Under the pieces are notes generated by a model. It searched no databases and was not told the DNA's origin. It was given only the letters and a program-made list of their open reading frames with translations. The translations under genes were made by a program, and so were the position numbers. Below, piece by piece: positions 45,366 through 55,212 of a stretch of 64,000 nt of DNA; within the stretch, counting starts at the first letter, position 1; every line of letters begins with the position of its first letter. Source of the DNA: Melieria omissa (taxonomy: Eukaryota; Arthropoda; Insecta; Diptera; Ulidiidae); contig OZ020270.1 in assembly GCA_963971225.1 (NCBI GenBank), positions 13,193,817 to 13,257,816 of the forward strand. The letters are read 5' to 3'.

Positions 45366-45603
45366 ATCACATTTCCTGGATGGCGGTGATGTCAGCCTTA
45401 CATTTCGTGAGGGCTTCCGCCAGTTGGATAGAGGCACCTTCCCTATAGAGGGTCCGGACATTCCAGGTGCATATCCTCAAATCATGGTCCTTGTACCGAT
45501 TGCTGTGGTCGTCAACATTGTGGGTTCCTTCCGAGGCTCGCTTTTTGGCTTTCAATGGTAGATGATTTTCCGTGGCGGGCACCAAACCCTGCGCACAACC
45601 CAA
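45366..45603 (-). pseudogene. RTE-like endonuclease N-terminus, separated by the BEL insertion
   Basis: Encodes the EN start ICTWNVRTLYREGA and ADITAIQEM, the first two catalytic motifs of APE-type endonucleases. It runs directly into the right TSD of the BEL element and would continue at 37928. The same region occurs at 26230-26440 in copy 1. Confidence 0.75.
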
Positions 45604-45794
45604 ATTTTAAGTCCTGGGGATTGGACTCGCTGCACACATTAGTTCACTATTCAGCGGATGCCAAATAGCTATCCAGAAGGGCCGCGCGGAGGCTGTGCAT
45701 CAGCTTGGATTGGACAGGGACAAGGATCGTTCTGGCGTTCGCCAGGTTGAACGCAATCAGAGACTTTACTTTGTATGTCCGCTCCCTTGCTTCC

Positions 45795-45955
45795 ATTGGA
45801 TTCAACCACGTCAAAAAAAAAACCGCTGCAAAAGTTCAAAATTGGTATCAACCACGTCAAAATATAAACAAATGATTTTACTTGGAACTCGCCACGTAAA
45901 AATATTTGTGAAAATTTCAAATTGGATTCAACCACGTCTAAATATTTGCAGGTTT
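45795..45955. repeat. Continuation of the CAACCACGTC tandem repeat
   Basis: Same repeat as 35015-35245. The two stretches were contiguous before the RTE-like LINE inserted, as the shared 13-bp TSD shows. Confidence 0.75.
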
Positions 45956-46205
45956 TAAAAATCAATCAAAGCGCAGCATTTGAGCAAACAGCCATACACC
46001 ACAAACAGCCATGCAGCAAAACCAAAAACGCATACACACAATAAACGACAACAACAAAAACATTAGCGAATCCGGAGTCATCTTCGCTGAAACGATGATG
46101 ACGATGCTTTGGTTCGTTGTTTGCTCTTTGCTTGCGCTTCGGCAAACAAGATCAAGAAACATACATTCAAAAACTGATTGAGCGAACACTACGCTGCAAC
46201 AAAAT
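45956..46205. repeat. Dispersed repeat, family Z copy 1 (empty site for the hAT MITE)
   Basis: Matches 49720-49877 joined to 50588-50712, including ACAACAACAAAAACATTAGCGAATCC, GTCATCTTCG, ACGATGATGACGATGCTTTGG and ATTGAGCGAACACTACGCTGC. A partial third copy lies at about 51449-51520. Confidence 0.7.
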
Positions 46206-46822
46206 GATATTGTTGGAGGTAAAGAAAAGCGAAATGCGAAAAGCGAGAAATGGGAAAGAATTTATGGATTTTTGTGAAAACATTGGACTTATAGTACTAA
46301 ACGGAATGACGAAAAGCGATGATAATGGAAACTTTACTTTTATAAGCAGTGTAGGTGAGCCCTTAAACGACATTGGTGCTATTTCTAGAGACGTAGCCAA
46401 ACTTGTGTTGGATTTTAAGGTAGAAGATAAGGTATGGTCAGATCACATGCCAATTGCACTTTCGCTGCAACTGAAGCTGAATGATTCCAGTAAAAAGCAC
46501 GAAAGCCTATTACCTAAATTGTGTTGGGATAGTTCACAAGTAGAATTGTACAATAGACGGCTTATAAACGAAATGCACAAGAGGAAAGGAAACGTTGAGT
46601 TGAATTTAGGTGACTTTACGGATATTATAAATTCCGCAGTAGTACGAAGACAAACTGCAAGGAAGTTAGTCAAAAAGTCTGAGTGGTTTAACTGGAAATG
46701 TCTAGCGGCTAGAAAAGTTACTTTAAGGCTACAGACAACATTTACAACTTGACATCAATTATTCACATCAAATTTGACGAAAAAAAGAAGGTTTATGCGT
46801 TTTTTGTAGACTTTAAGCACAA
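46206..46822 (+). pseudogene. LINE fragment: endonuclease C-terminus to RT start
   Basis: The open frame (46117-46752) reads KEFMDFCENIGLIVLNGM, FTFISS and WSDHMPIALSLQL, the C-terminal half of an APE-type endonuclease with its SDH motif. A frameshift follows, then KVYAFFVDFK, the first RT motif, ending at 46822 where the 147-bp repeat begins. The clade is undetermined. Both ends are missing. Confidence 0.6.
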
Positions 46823-46834
46823 AATAAACAGTAT

Positions 46835-46981
46835 CAAAGAATATGAAGTAATATAGAACGCGTATCTCATACAAGCAAACGCGTTGTATGGCGGGTACTG
46901 CTGGTAGTACCCTCTGTTACTAACAGCAGAACTCTCTGTTACTAACAGCAGAAATCTCTGTAACTTCGGCGTAACATGTGA
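46835..46981. repeat. 147-bp dispersed repeat, copy 2
   Basis: Same length and ends as 31865-32011. It interrupts the LINE fragment just after the first RT motif. Confidence 0.7.
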
Positions 46982-47188
46982 GTAGAAGCAAAGAAAATAA
47001 ACATACGAAGGCTTGCTTTTGGTTGCGCTCACTGCAGCGAGTCTGCGTTAGCACACTGCTGCGGCGTGGGATGATTGGGAGATGAGGACGGTGTGCTGTT
47101 GTTGTTGTTGTTGCGCTGGCGAAATGCTGAAATTGTAAAAGGATTTATATTTTCTGGCGGCTGGCTTTTGTTCTTCTTCTATAAGCCT

Positions 47189-47380
47189 GCACGGCGTTCC
47201 ATATTGCTCCTGAATTCACTGCCGACTGTAGTGTGCGCATAATCATAGAAAAGAAAATAAAATATGGCTGGCGTGGTGACCTATATGATCGCTACAGGAA
47301 TAACAAATAAATAAAAAGTAATCACAAAAGACAATTAAAAAGGGAAATTGGCAAGAAAGGAAGACGTTTTTATTAGCCCG
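47189..47380 (+). repeat. Dispersed repeat, family Y copy 2
   Basis: Matches 23419-23610 in the same orientation, from CACGG to TTATTAGCCC. Confidence 0.6.
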
Positions 47381-47650
47381 TAATAATTTTCCGTCCCGTT
47401 CTTTGGAACTTTTTTTACTGCCCACATATAATGCTTACTTAACCCTAGTGTGTATGCTGAAAAAAACACCATTACCCGTGTGATGTGGTACCCGCGTATC
47501 CCAGTACAAATTGTATGAACATTTCTCACTTTTTGTTCGCACTGTAAGAAATTTTACTGTTTTTGCTTAGTTTTAAAGCTCTCAGTAATATAAAAGTACA
47601 TTTTGGGATTTCCCTTGTTACAAAAATTTAAGTTTAGGTTGCTTGAATGT
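47381..47650. other. Unannotated spacer
   Basis: AT-rich sequence without recognisable features. Confidence 0.35.
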
Positions 47651-49322
47651 CTTTTCCCCTTCTCGTCCTCTGACAGGCATCACGTTCCAATTATTCTAGA
47701 TTGTGAATTCTATGTTTTCCCCTTGTCTTTTGGTAGTCCCAGACCCTCTTTCAACTTCACCCATGCTGACTTTCCTGCACTGAATAATGTGCTCCTTGAT
47801 GTTGACTGGAATATTCTTTTTGCGAACTATGATGTCTCTGATTGTTTCTCTGCTTTCAAATCTAAAGTTTAAATGTTCTGTGTTGATACTATTCCGGTTA
47901 TCAAAAAGAGGAAGTATAAAATCCCTTGGCATACAAAAAGGCTTAAACATCTAAAGAATATAAAAAGCAAATATTACAAGAAATACAGACAAAGCTCTAG
48001 TAATCATTACTATCTTAAGTTTTTCAGTGCCCACGTTTCAGCTCTCCACGGTTTCAAAACTTTTCGAAGGCATAATCAAGGAGAAGCTGTACTTTGCTAT
48101 AAAGAGTTTAATATCACCTAACCAGCATGGTTTTGTTGCGTCCCGCTCAACTGTCACTAATCTTGCGGTCTTTAGTAATTACTGTTTCTCTGCTTTTCAG
48201 AATAATTCCCAAGTGGACACAATCTATACCGATTTCTCCAAGGCTTTCGACAAAGTCTCTCATGACATACTCTTGTCTAAGCTTTCGATCTTGGGGTTTC
48301 ATTCAGTCTTCTTGGATTGGATTAAATCTTATTTGACCAACCGACAGTGCGTCGTCGTTGTTGATCATGCCATCTCGAAGCCTTTCGTCGCCACTTCTGG
48401 AGTCCCGCAGGGAAGTATTTTAGGCCCTTTGTTCTTTGTCCTCTTTATAAATGACATCAGTGATTGCTTCTCCTTCTCAAACTTCTTGCTCTATGCAGAT
48501 GACTTGAAGATTTTCTCTGTTGTCCGTTCTTCGTCTGATTCTTTAAACATTCAGTCCGACCTCAACAATGTCCTCGCGTGGTGCAGGAAAAATCGTTTAT
48601 GCTTGAATGTCAGCAAATGCTTTCACTCAACTTTTTCGAAATGCTCTAATACAGTAACAACTTCTTTCGAAATTGATGGCTCAGTATTAGGAAAGGTGGC
48701 CGAGATCAAGGATGTGGGCGTTGTGTTTGACTCAAAGTTTAGTTTCACTTCCCATGTTAATGGCATTGTGTCACGTGCCTACTCTATGTTAGGGTTTGTC
48801 CGCCGCAATTCTTCCTCCTTTTCTAATCCCTATACGCTCAAGCTCTTGTATTCTACCTTTGTAAGGTCCAGACTGGAATATGCTGCGTTCATCTGAAGAC
48901 CGTATCATGCGTCGCATTCTAATCGTTTAGAGCGTATCCAAAAAAGATTCCTAAAGTTTGCCCTTCGCTCCATTCGTTTTTCTGAGCCCCAGCCTCCTTA
49001 CAGGTCTAGATGTCTTCTGCTTGGTTTAAAATCTCTTGAAACCAGGAGGTCTGTCATTTCAATGGCTTTCATTTTTGATTTAGTCAATGGACATATTGAT
49101 TGCCCCTCTCTCTTGTCCAAATTAGCTTTGAATGTGCCATCTCGCTCCCTCAGGCATGTTTCCCCTTTTTCTATTGAGTTCTCTAAGACGCGTTATGGTA
49201 GTAATGCGCCTATTCCTCGAGCCTTATCCGAGCTAAACGTGCTGTCGTCCTCTTCTATGTTTGACCTATCTGTACCTAAACCCCTGTTTATTTCTTTTCT
49301 TTATTCCCACCTTCCAGTTTAA
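47651..49322 (+). pseudogene. Jockey/CR1-like endonuclease-RT, broken
   Basis: 47651-47869 carries the endonuclease end (SDRHHVPIIL). A TAA follows, then a Lys-rich linker (to about 48025). A deletion junction near 48030 joins directly to RT in another frame: LISPNQHGFVASRS, IYTDFSKAFDKVSHD, SGVPQGSILGPLFF and catalytic LLYADDLKIF (near 48490). At 48893 a TGG-to-TGA change interrupts the C-terminal part, which continues in frame to 49322 (RPYHA...RCLLLGLKSLETRR). This is a dead LINE copy. The motif set fits the Jockey superfamily; the exact clade is uncertain. Confidence 0.7.
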
Positions 49323-49405
49323 GTTTAAACTTAAGATTAAGTCCCATTTTGTTAACTAGTCTGTAAGAATGTTTCAAAGACTACTACTAAATAAATAAAT
49401 AAATA
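47651..49405 (+). mobile_element. Jockey/CR1-like LINE, internally deleted
   Basis: Contains the endonuclease end, linker, RT and C-terminal region, and ends in a TAAATAAATAAATAAATAAG tail at 49388. The 5' end and part of the linker-RT junction are missing. Confidence 0.65.
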
Positions 49406-49612
49406 AGTAGTGCTTTCGACATATTGAAAGTCAATAGACCTATTAAATTATGCTTGTCTATATAATCTTTTAACCCTTGGTTTGTCCGTTAGATTTCGAT
49501 TTAAAAAAAAATTAAAACACGTATCTAATTATTTTTGATTTCAAGTGTTTTTATGAATTTTGAAGTCAATATAGCCATCAATGAATTTTTTTTTTTAGTT
49601 TTCCCATATTCT

Positions 49613-49877
49613 CAAACTTGTAATCAACCATGTGAAAATATAAACTAATAATTTTATTTCAAACTCGCCACGTAAAAATATTTGTAAACATTTTAAATTG
49701 GGATCAACCACCAAATTTTAAAATCAATCAAAGCGTTGGCCATCAAAAAGCCATACACCACAAAGATTCGATTGATAGAAATATGATAGCAATTTGCGCA
49801 GCAAACCCGGCAATCGGCAACACAAACAAGCATACACACAATAATCGACAACAACAAAAACATTAGCGAATCCCGAG
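49613..49877. repeat. CAACCACGTC repeat and family Z copy 2, left part
   Basis: 49613-49715 is a single diverged unit of the tandem repeat at 35015. 49720-49877 is family Z, cut at AATCCCGAG by the hAT-type MITE. Confidence 0.6.
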
Positions 49878-50579
49878 CAGTGTGCTTACTTCTACCACAT
49901 ATGTGGTAGATCTACCACAATTATTTTTAAAACCCAGTTTCTACCACATCTACCACGGAGGGCTTAAAATCTACCACATATTTGTGGAACATAAATGTTT
50001 CTATTAACCATCCTATTACTCCAAGTAAATTAGAGCTTTATGTTGTAAAATGTATGTTAGAGCTGCATTAAACATTATAAGGGAAAATGTGCAAAACAAA
50101 AACTTATGTGGTAGCACTCTCATCACTTCGAAAGTAGTGCACTACAAATAGTTGACCGTTTGACAATTGTTTTGGCGTCAGGTGCAATTAAAATGGAAAA
50201 GATATCTAAAAAAGTTGAAGTTGAAGTTAATTTTTCCTTTATTTTTTAGTAACGTTTAGTATTTTAGAATATCGCATGGCGATGGCAATGCGCTTGGACT
50301 GGACGAAGTTTTACCACGCGAAGTTGTACCTGCTGCTGAAATTTGTAAGTCCGAGCTCCCAAAAAAGAAAAAAAAAATAGTCAACAATACAAAAAACAAT
50401 GGGACGAAACCCAACACAGGTTAAATAGCATAGAAGAACGTAAAATACAATTAATGTACAAATAGAATGAAATACAATGTACAAATGCAATAAAATGCAA
50501 TGAATGTACATTAAAAAAAAATCTACCACATTTTTTTACTGAGTCTACCACATAAATGAAAAATTAAGTAAGCACACTG
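49878..50579. mobile_element. hAT-type MITE, 702 bp
   Basis: The TIRs begin CAGTGTGCTTACTT and end AAGTAAGCACACTG. A perfect 8-bp TSD, ATCCCGAG, flanks it (49870-49877 and 50580-50587). CTACCACA motifs are repeated near both ends in both orientations. No coding capacity. CA-type ends and an 8-bp TSD are hAT hallmarks. Confidence 0.85.
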
Positions 50580-50587
50580 ATCCCGAG

Positions 50588-50712
50588 TCATCTTCGTTGA
50601 AACGATGATGACGATGCTTTGGTTCGTTGTTTGCTCTTTGCTTGCGATTCGGCAAACAAGATCAAGAAACATACATGCAAAAAATGATTGAGCGAACACT
50701 ACGCTGCAACAC
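50588..50712. repeat. Family Z copy 2, right part
   Basis: Continuation of 49720-49877 beyond the MITE, ending in ATTGAGCGAACACTACGCTGCAAC as in copy 1. Confidence 0.65.
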
Positions 50713-50799
50713 AACCATTTCAATGTACACGAGTGAAGCCGTTGCGAACAATAACATTGCTTTTTGCTGTTGTCCTACGAAAATCTAACAGAAATTGTT

Positions 50800-50990
50800 A
50801 TGAACTTAAGTGCGCGTACACACATGAAGCGGTGCTGTGCTGTGCGGCGCTGTGCTTTACCGAGCGTTGCTTTCAAACTGCCGTTATCAAATGCGAGTGT
50901 TCACACATGCTACTTTTTCAGCAGTGTCACGCAGCGCGACGCAGCGCTTGGTTTGAAACTTTCAAAATATTTGATTTCGTCGCCGCGTGA
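50800..50990. repeat. Dispersed CG/TG-rich repeat
   Basis: GTGCGCGTACACACATGAAGCGGTG and the following CTGTGCTGTGCGGCGCTGTG match, inverted, the sequence around 53490-53520 joined to 54897-54935, where another element is inserted. Noncoding. Confidence 0.5.
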
Positions 50991-51237
50991 CGCTGCTGCA
51001 GCAAGCATGGACCACAGATAACTCATCATATAGATGTCCAGCGGCCAAGGAAAAAATGTGTCAAAAAGTTCGACAAATTTGGCCTCCGATAAGAGCTTTT
51101 TGGCCTCTAATGTCACTCACACAAACACCGCTTCACACGCATTGTACTCTGTTTTGAGATACAGAAATATGTGATTTTCTAGTCAAAACGGCGCTTGTCT
51201 CTTATCACACCTTTTAAGCAGCCAGTCGGGATTGAGT

Positions 51238-51300
51238 GTTGATGGTCAAACGCGTAAGCGGGAGTGTCTCGGACGACGAGTTCGCGGTTCAATCCTCACT
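51238..51300 (+). ncRNA. tRNA-like SINE head (A and B boxes)
   Basis: ATGGTCAAACGCG (A-box-like, 51242) and GGTTCAATCC (B box, 51286) are spaced as in a tRNA gene. The acceptor stem does not pair, so this is a tRNA-derived repeat or relic and not a functional tRNA. Confidence 0.4.
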
Positions 51301-52043
51301 GTAGCCGCCAAAAATTTTTAATGGCTTCTTTTTAAATATATATTCCTTTTTTACGACCCGTGAAAAAAAGATGAATGAACAATTTATTTGGTTTCTAGAT
51401 CTCTTGATTAGTGAATTGTTTGGTTTTGGAGACACATATAATTGTTCGCAAGTTTTAAAATCAATCAACCAAGCGCAGCATACGGTTACAAACAACCATA
51501 CAGCAAAAAGATTCGGTTGATGATGACAGGCGCTCATGGGCGTACCTAGGTATGGGTAGAGGAGGGTAGCTCCCCCTACATAATTCTATATTTTATATAC
51601 ATATGCTCAGAAATCTATATTCTATTCTATTTGAATTTTATGTTCTGATTTCGGAAATGTAGTTATGTCTTCCCCCTTTAATTTGTTGCTGGGTACGCCC
51701 AGGCACTTGCTTTTCGCAAAAAAAATGAAAAGATCGGCAAATATTCCAAAACGAATGTAATTGTTCAGCGGTCACTTCATTGTCGCAATACAGTTACGCC
51801 GACGCAGAGGATAGACCTGCTGGCGCCGCAGCTATAGACAATGCGTTGCCTTAGCAACGATGTGTATGTATCATGCCAAAGAAAATTATTTTCTTTATAT
51901 TCTTTGATCATGCACAACATTTTTAGTGCCGATTCATTTATATCACATTTTTTTGAACACATTATTAATTTCCGTTATAGCCGATTAAAAAGGTTTATAA
52001 AAAAAAGCGTTAAATGTTAAGAAAAATTTTGCTTCCTCGCCCA

Positions 52044-52117
52044 GCCTTGAACCCGAGGCGAAATTTACGAAAAAGAAATTACGGATATCTGACGTGCTGT
52101 CTACCTGTTACACCAAA
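52044..52117 (-). ncRNA. tRNA-like SINE head, minus strand
   Basis: On the minus strand TGGTGTAACAGG fits the A-box consensus fully and GGGTTCAAGGC fits the B box. The spacing of about 55 bases is plausible for a pol III promoter. The 5' and 3' ends do not form an acceptor stem. Confidence 0.45.
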
Positions 52118-52423
52118 TACAGCACGTGATCGTCGTAGCTAAAATCATAAATGTATGTTGCAGAAAAAAATATCAGCAAGCAAGAAAAGAAATTATAAAT
52201 TAATTCAATCCGGCAAAAGTTCTGGATGAGCACATGCAGCTGTGTGCGTAAAAAAGCTTTGCGGAAAAAGCTGTAACTCAGAGCTTGAAATTTTTGTGCC
52301 GTTTTCGTCGTATGAGGCTGGACATCTATATGATGAGTTATCTGTGCATGGACTATGAAAATTTAATATCGGAAATTGTAATTCGGCATGCGTTGTGGGA
52401 GTTAATGATTTTTAATTAATTAA

Positions 52424-52944
52424 CCCTTCGTTTCATGATTTAATTTCCGTGAAGAAAATACTTTTTTGTTATATAATTCTTAACAAGCAACGTTAAGTTC
52501 TGATGGTAAAAATGAAATTTTGTTGAATTCCTGTATCTAGGAAAGAAGTTTTACGGCCATTTTCCGTATCCTGGTGAGAGCGCTACCGCCGAAATGAAAA
52601 TCGGTTTTATCAATATTTTACTGTTGACAACTACGGGGAGTCGAACAGAGGTCAGACGTCACTCTATACTCGTAATTCAACGCACTAAACAGCTGAGCGA
52701 TGGCGATCACCATATCACCATCGCCATCAATAACCAAAATTAGTTCACCAAATCGAAACACTTGCTGCTTTTTCGATTCTTTTGCGCATACTTTCAATGT
52801 TAATCGCAAAATTCCGTTAGTAATCAATTGTTTTAACATAAAACATGCAGCTGAGGAATGAACAACTGTAAAATGCTGAATAGAAAAGTTTCCAAATCTA
52901 TGAAAAGTTAACATTGCATATATGCAATGCCATGCAGCGAAGGG
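52424..52944. mobile_element. piggyBac-type MITE, 521 bp
   Basis: The ends CCCTTCGTTTCATG and CATGCAGCGAAGGG are flanked by TTAA (52420-52423 and 52945-52948). CCCT-type termini with TTAA targets are typical of piggyBac. It holds a tRNA-like segment and no ORF of note. Confidence 0.75.
52637..52705 (-). ncRNA. tRNA-like SINE head inside a piggyBac-type MITE
   Basis: On the minus strand TCGCTCAGCTGTTTAG (A-box-like) and GTTCGACTCC (B box) are correctly spaced. It lies within the TTAA-flanked MITE 52424-52944. Confidence 0.45.
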
Positions 52945-52948
52945 TTAA

Positions 52949-53520
52949 TTAATGATTTTTCTTATTTATTTTTATTTAATATGAATTAATATTAATTTTT
53001 TACTTTTTCTTCATTATTATGAGATATCTTTTTTTCACAATAATATAAATAAACCTTTTTTTTTCAATATCTGAGAATAGTTATAATTGAAAATGCACTT
53101 TTATGAAATTTTTTTGAAAAATCAACTAATTCGGCCACTTTGTAGGGGCTGAAACCTCATTTATCCCTTTTCCCCCTTTTACGTTTGGACCTGAAATCTT
53201 TTAAAAACAGTCCATTTGCTGTTATTGCTTGCCAACTTAGGTTAGCTTAGCTTGCTTGCTAACTTAACTGAAAACTTTCTTTGTAAAATGGATGAGAAGA
53301 AAAATATTAACATATATTTATAGTGTCGGTTTCCGTATATAAAAATTGGTGTCGGTGTGAAGGTTAAAAAACTGTTTTCACTGAGAAATTACAAATCTTC
53401 ACTGCACAGCCACATGTTGACAACAGGTTGATACTGGCAAAAGCTCCGCTCCGCACCGCGTTAAGTGTGAACACTGAAAGCTTAGCAAAGCGCCGCTCGG
53501 TGAAGCACAGCGCCGCACAG
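52949..53520. other. Unannotated AT-rich sequence
   Basis: No genes seen. The last 60 bases belong to the CG/TG-rich repeat also found at 50800. Confidence 0.35.
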
Positions 53521-54896
53521 TAACGATTAAGCGATGTGAAACTGGGAGAGTAATATGGCGTTCAAACTGACGACTTAAACGTGTTTAATGTGCTTAAACA
53601 AGTTAAATGAACAAAACCAGTTCGAAAACCTGTTCACTCACATGCAATTGTTGTTGGAAATTAAACGTGTTAAACCATTTAACATGTTTTGAAACGAGTT
53701 TAACGCAAGGTTGCATCCGAAAGCTTTCTATGAAAAAGCTTTTTTGTCAACTGAATACAGCGCACACCCTAGACACAAACCAGAAAAAACATCCCTACAG
53801 ATTCAGCTGTCAATTTATCACAACAAAACCAAACAAACATTGAAAATGTGAAAATGTTGAAATATATAAAAATTATCGTGTTGCTCGCACTGCTTTCATT
53901 CCATTCATCGCCTTTTTGTGGCATCTGAATACAAGGCGTCTAATATTGAATGAAGTTGAGTACGATGCCGTGGTTTATGAAATATGCGCCAATATTTCGC
54001 TCGAATTATGCTCCCAGCACATCAGTTTACAAAAATATTTGTTTGTTGTGTGTAAACAAACTGCTGTCAAATTAAACTTCATTGAGCAGTCTGGACGGTT
54101 GTGTTCAACAAAAAGCTCTTTTTACTTAAACTAGTTTAAATGAGTCAGTTTGAACGCAATATAAGCCGATTTTTGTGCGTTTTTTGCAATTCACGTACAC
54201 AGTCCGTGTGTGTTGGCAGTGATCAGCTCTTCACTGTGTCTGCTCTTTTCCCGATATTAGGGATTAGGGATTCCTTACAATTATTTGCTTTTTAAAGTAT
54301 GTTCTCATTAATTTTCTGAATTAAATGCCAACACATGAACTTTTTTGGTTTAATTATGTAAATATTAATGAAAAATATACCAAAGAAAACAAAGCTAAAT
54401 GCATTGAATATGACGGGGTCAATTGTCGTCCTTTGTATTTCGCATTTCTTCATTTAGCGAATCTCTAACGATCAGGTATGATTTTTTTGCTAAATGCTGT
54501 AGTTTGACCGCAGGGTTGTTTTTTTGAATGCAGCTTATAAAGTCTTAATTTAATTGAATTAAAAGCATACCCAAAGATTATTTTGACGCTTTTGGACAAT
54601 AATATATTTTTCTACTCAATTTTATACAAACGTATTACGAAATGGCACCAAAATATACAAATAAAAAGATAAATTTCTTTGGTCACAAAAAATGACTCAC
54701 ACCAGCTACACTGGCAATTTGAAATGAACTAGAACAACAACCCCGTTTTAGAAATTTATATGGAGGAAAAAGTACGTTCCTGATCAAGCTTGGGCCCTAC
54801 TAGTAGGCCCCAAGGTTGCAATTTTGGAATAATATTAGTGTAATTCTGTGCATGTATTTCTACCGGCTCTCCCAGTTTCACATCGCTTAATCGTTG
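53521..54896. mobile_element. 1.38-kb non-autonomous TIR element (P or hAT type)
   Basis: The 30-bp TIRs (yAACGATTAAGCGATGTGAA, then ACTGGGAGAG) match at 29 of 30 positions. A perfect 8-bp TSD, CCGCACAG, lies at 53513-53520 and 54897-54904. A second inverted repeat, GCGTTCAAACTGAC, bounds 53558-54159. No transposase remains. An 8-bp TSD with about 30-bp TIRs fits the P or hAT superfamily. Confidence 0.8.
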
Positions 54897-55011
54897 CCGC
54901 ACAGCACAGCACCGCTTCATGTGTGTACGCGCACTAACATTCTCAAATGCCTACGCTTCGCTCTTTCCGTTCCCATCATAGCAACCGAAAACACTTTTGT
55001 GCCCACATGCG
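54897..55011. repeat. CG/TG-rich repeat, right part
   Basis: Continues the repeat interrupted by the 1.38-kb element: CACCGCTTCATGTGTGTACGCGCAC is the complement of 50801-50825. Confidence 0.5.
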
Positions 55012-55212
55012 AGTTATATCTTTACCGTTTAAAAGACAGTTTTTGTATCGATTTTACAATATTTATTTGAAAAAATCTAAAAGTAAAAACTACTGCTTGG
55101 TATCGCAGTTCAATCTCGACTGACTTGCGATGCTGCTGCAGTTTTGCACCGATCTTCTTGCATCCAGCAGCATCGCAAGTGCACAGAGTCATATATCTAA
55201 AATATGCTGACT
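55012..55212 (-). mobile_element. Gypsy-2 3' LTR (probable)
   Basis: It begins AGTCAGCATATTTTAG and ends AGATATAACT on the minus strand, the AGT...ACT pattern of this group. An AAATAAAT polyadenylation signal lies near 55068. With no partner LTR the ends are provisional. Confidence 0.45.

Larger units (their letters stand above)
35246..45794 (-). mobile_element. RTE-like LINE copy 2 with nested BEL element
   Basis: Flanked by a perfect 13-bp TSD, ATTGGATTCAACC, at 35233-35245 and 45795-45807, within the tandem repeat. The minus-strand order is 5' UTR, EN (split by the BEL insertion), RT, C-terminus and a short 3' tail (GTTAAGTTAAGTAA). Without the BEL insert it would be about 3.1 kb, a normal RTE length. 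Confidence 0.85.
51005..52352. mobile_element. Possible inverted-repeat element containing tRNA-like segments
   Basis: CAGATAACTCATCATATAGATGTCCA at 51015-51040 recurs inverted at 52318-52348. The 1.3 kb between has no ORF. Without a TSD the limits are only approximate. Confidence 0.4.

Noticed and set aside
46117..46205. Start of the 211-aa frame as part of a gene
   Set aside because: This stretch belongs to dispersed repeat family Z; LINE homology begins only after about 46206.
51238..52705. Functional tRNA genes
   Set aside because: A and B boxes are present, but acceptor and anticodon stems do not form.
52618..52914. Minus-strand 98-aa ORF
   Set aside because: It lies inside a 521-bp piggyBac-type MITE and overlaps a tRNA-like segment; no homology.
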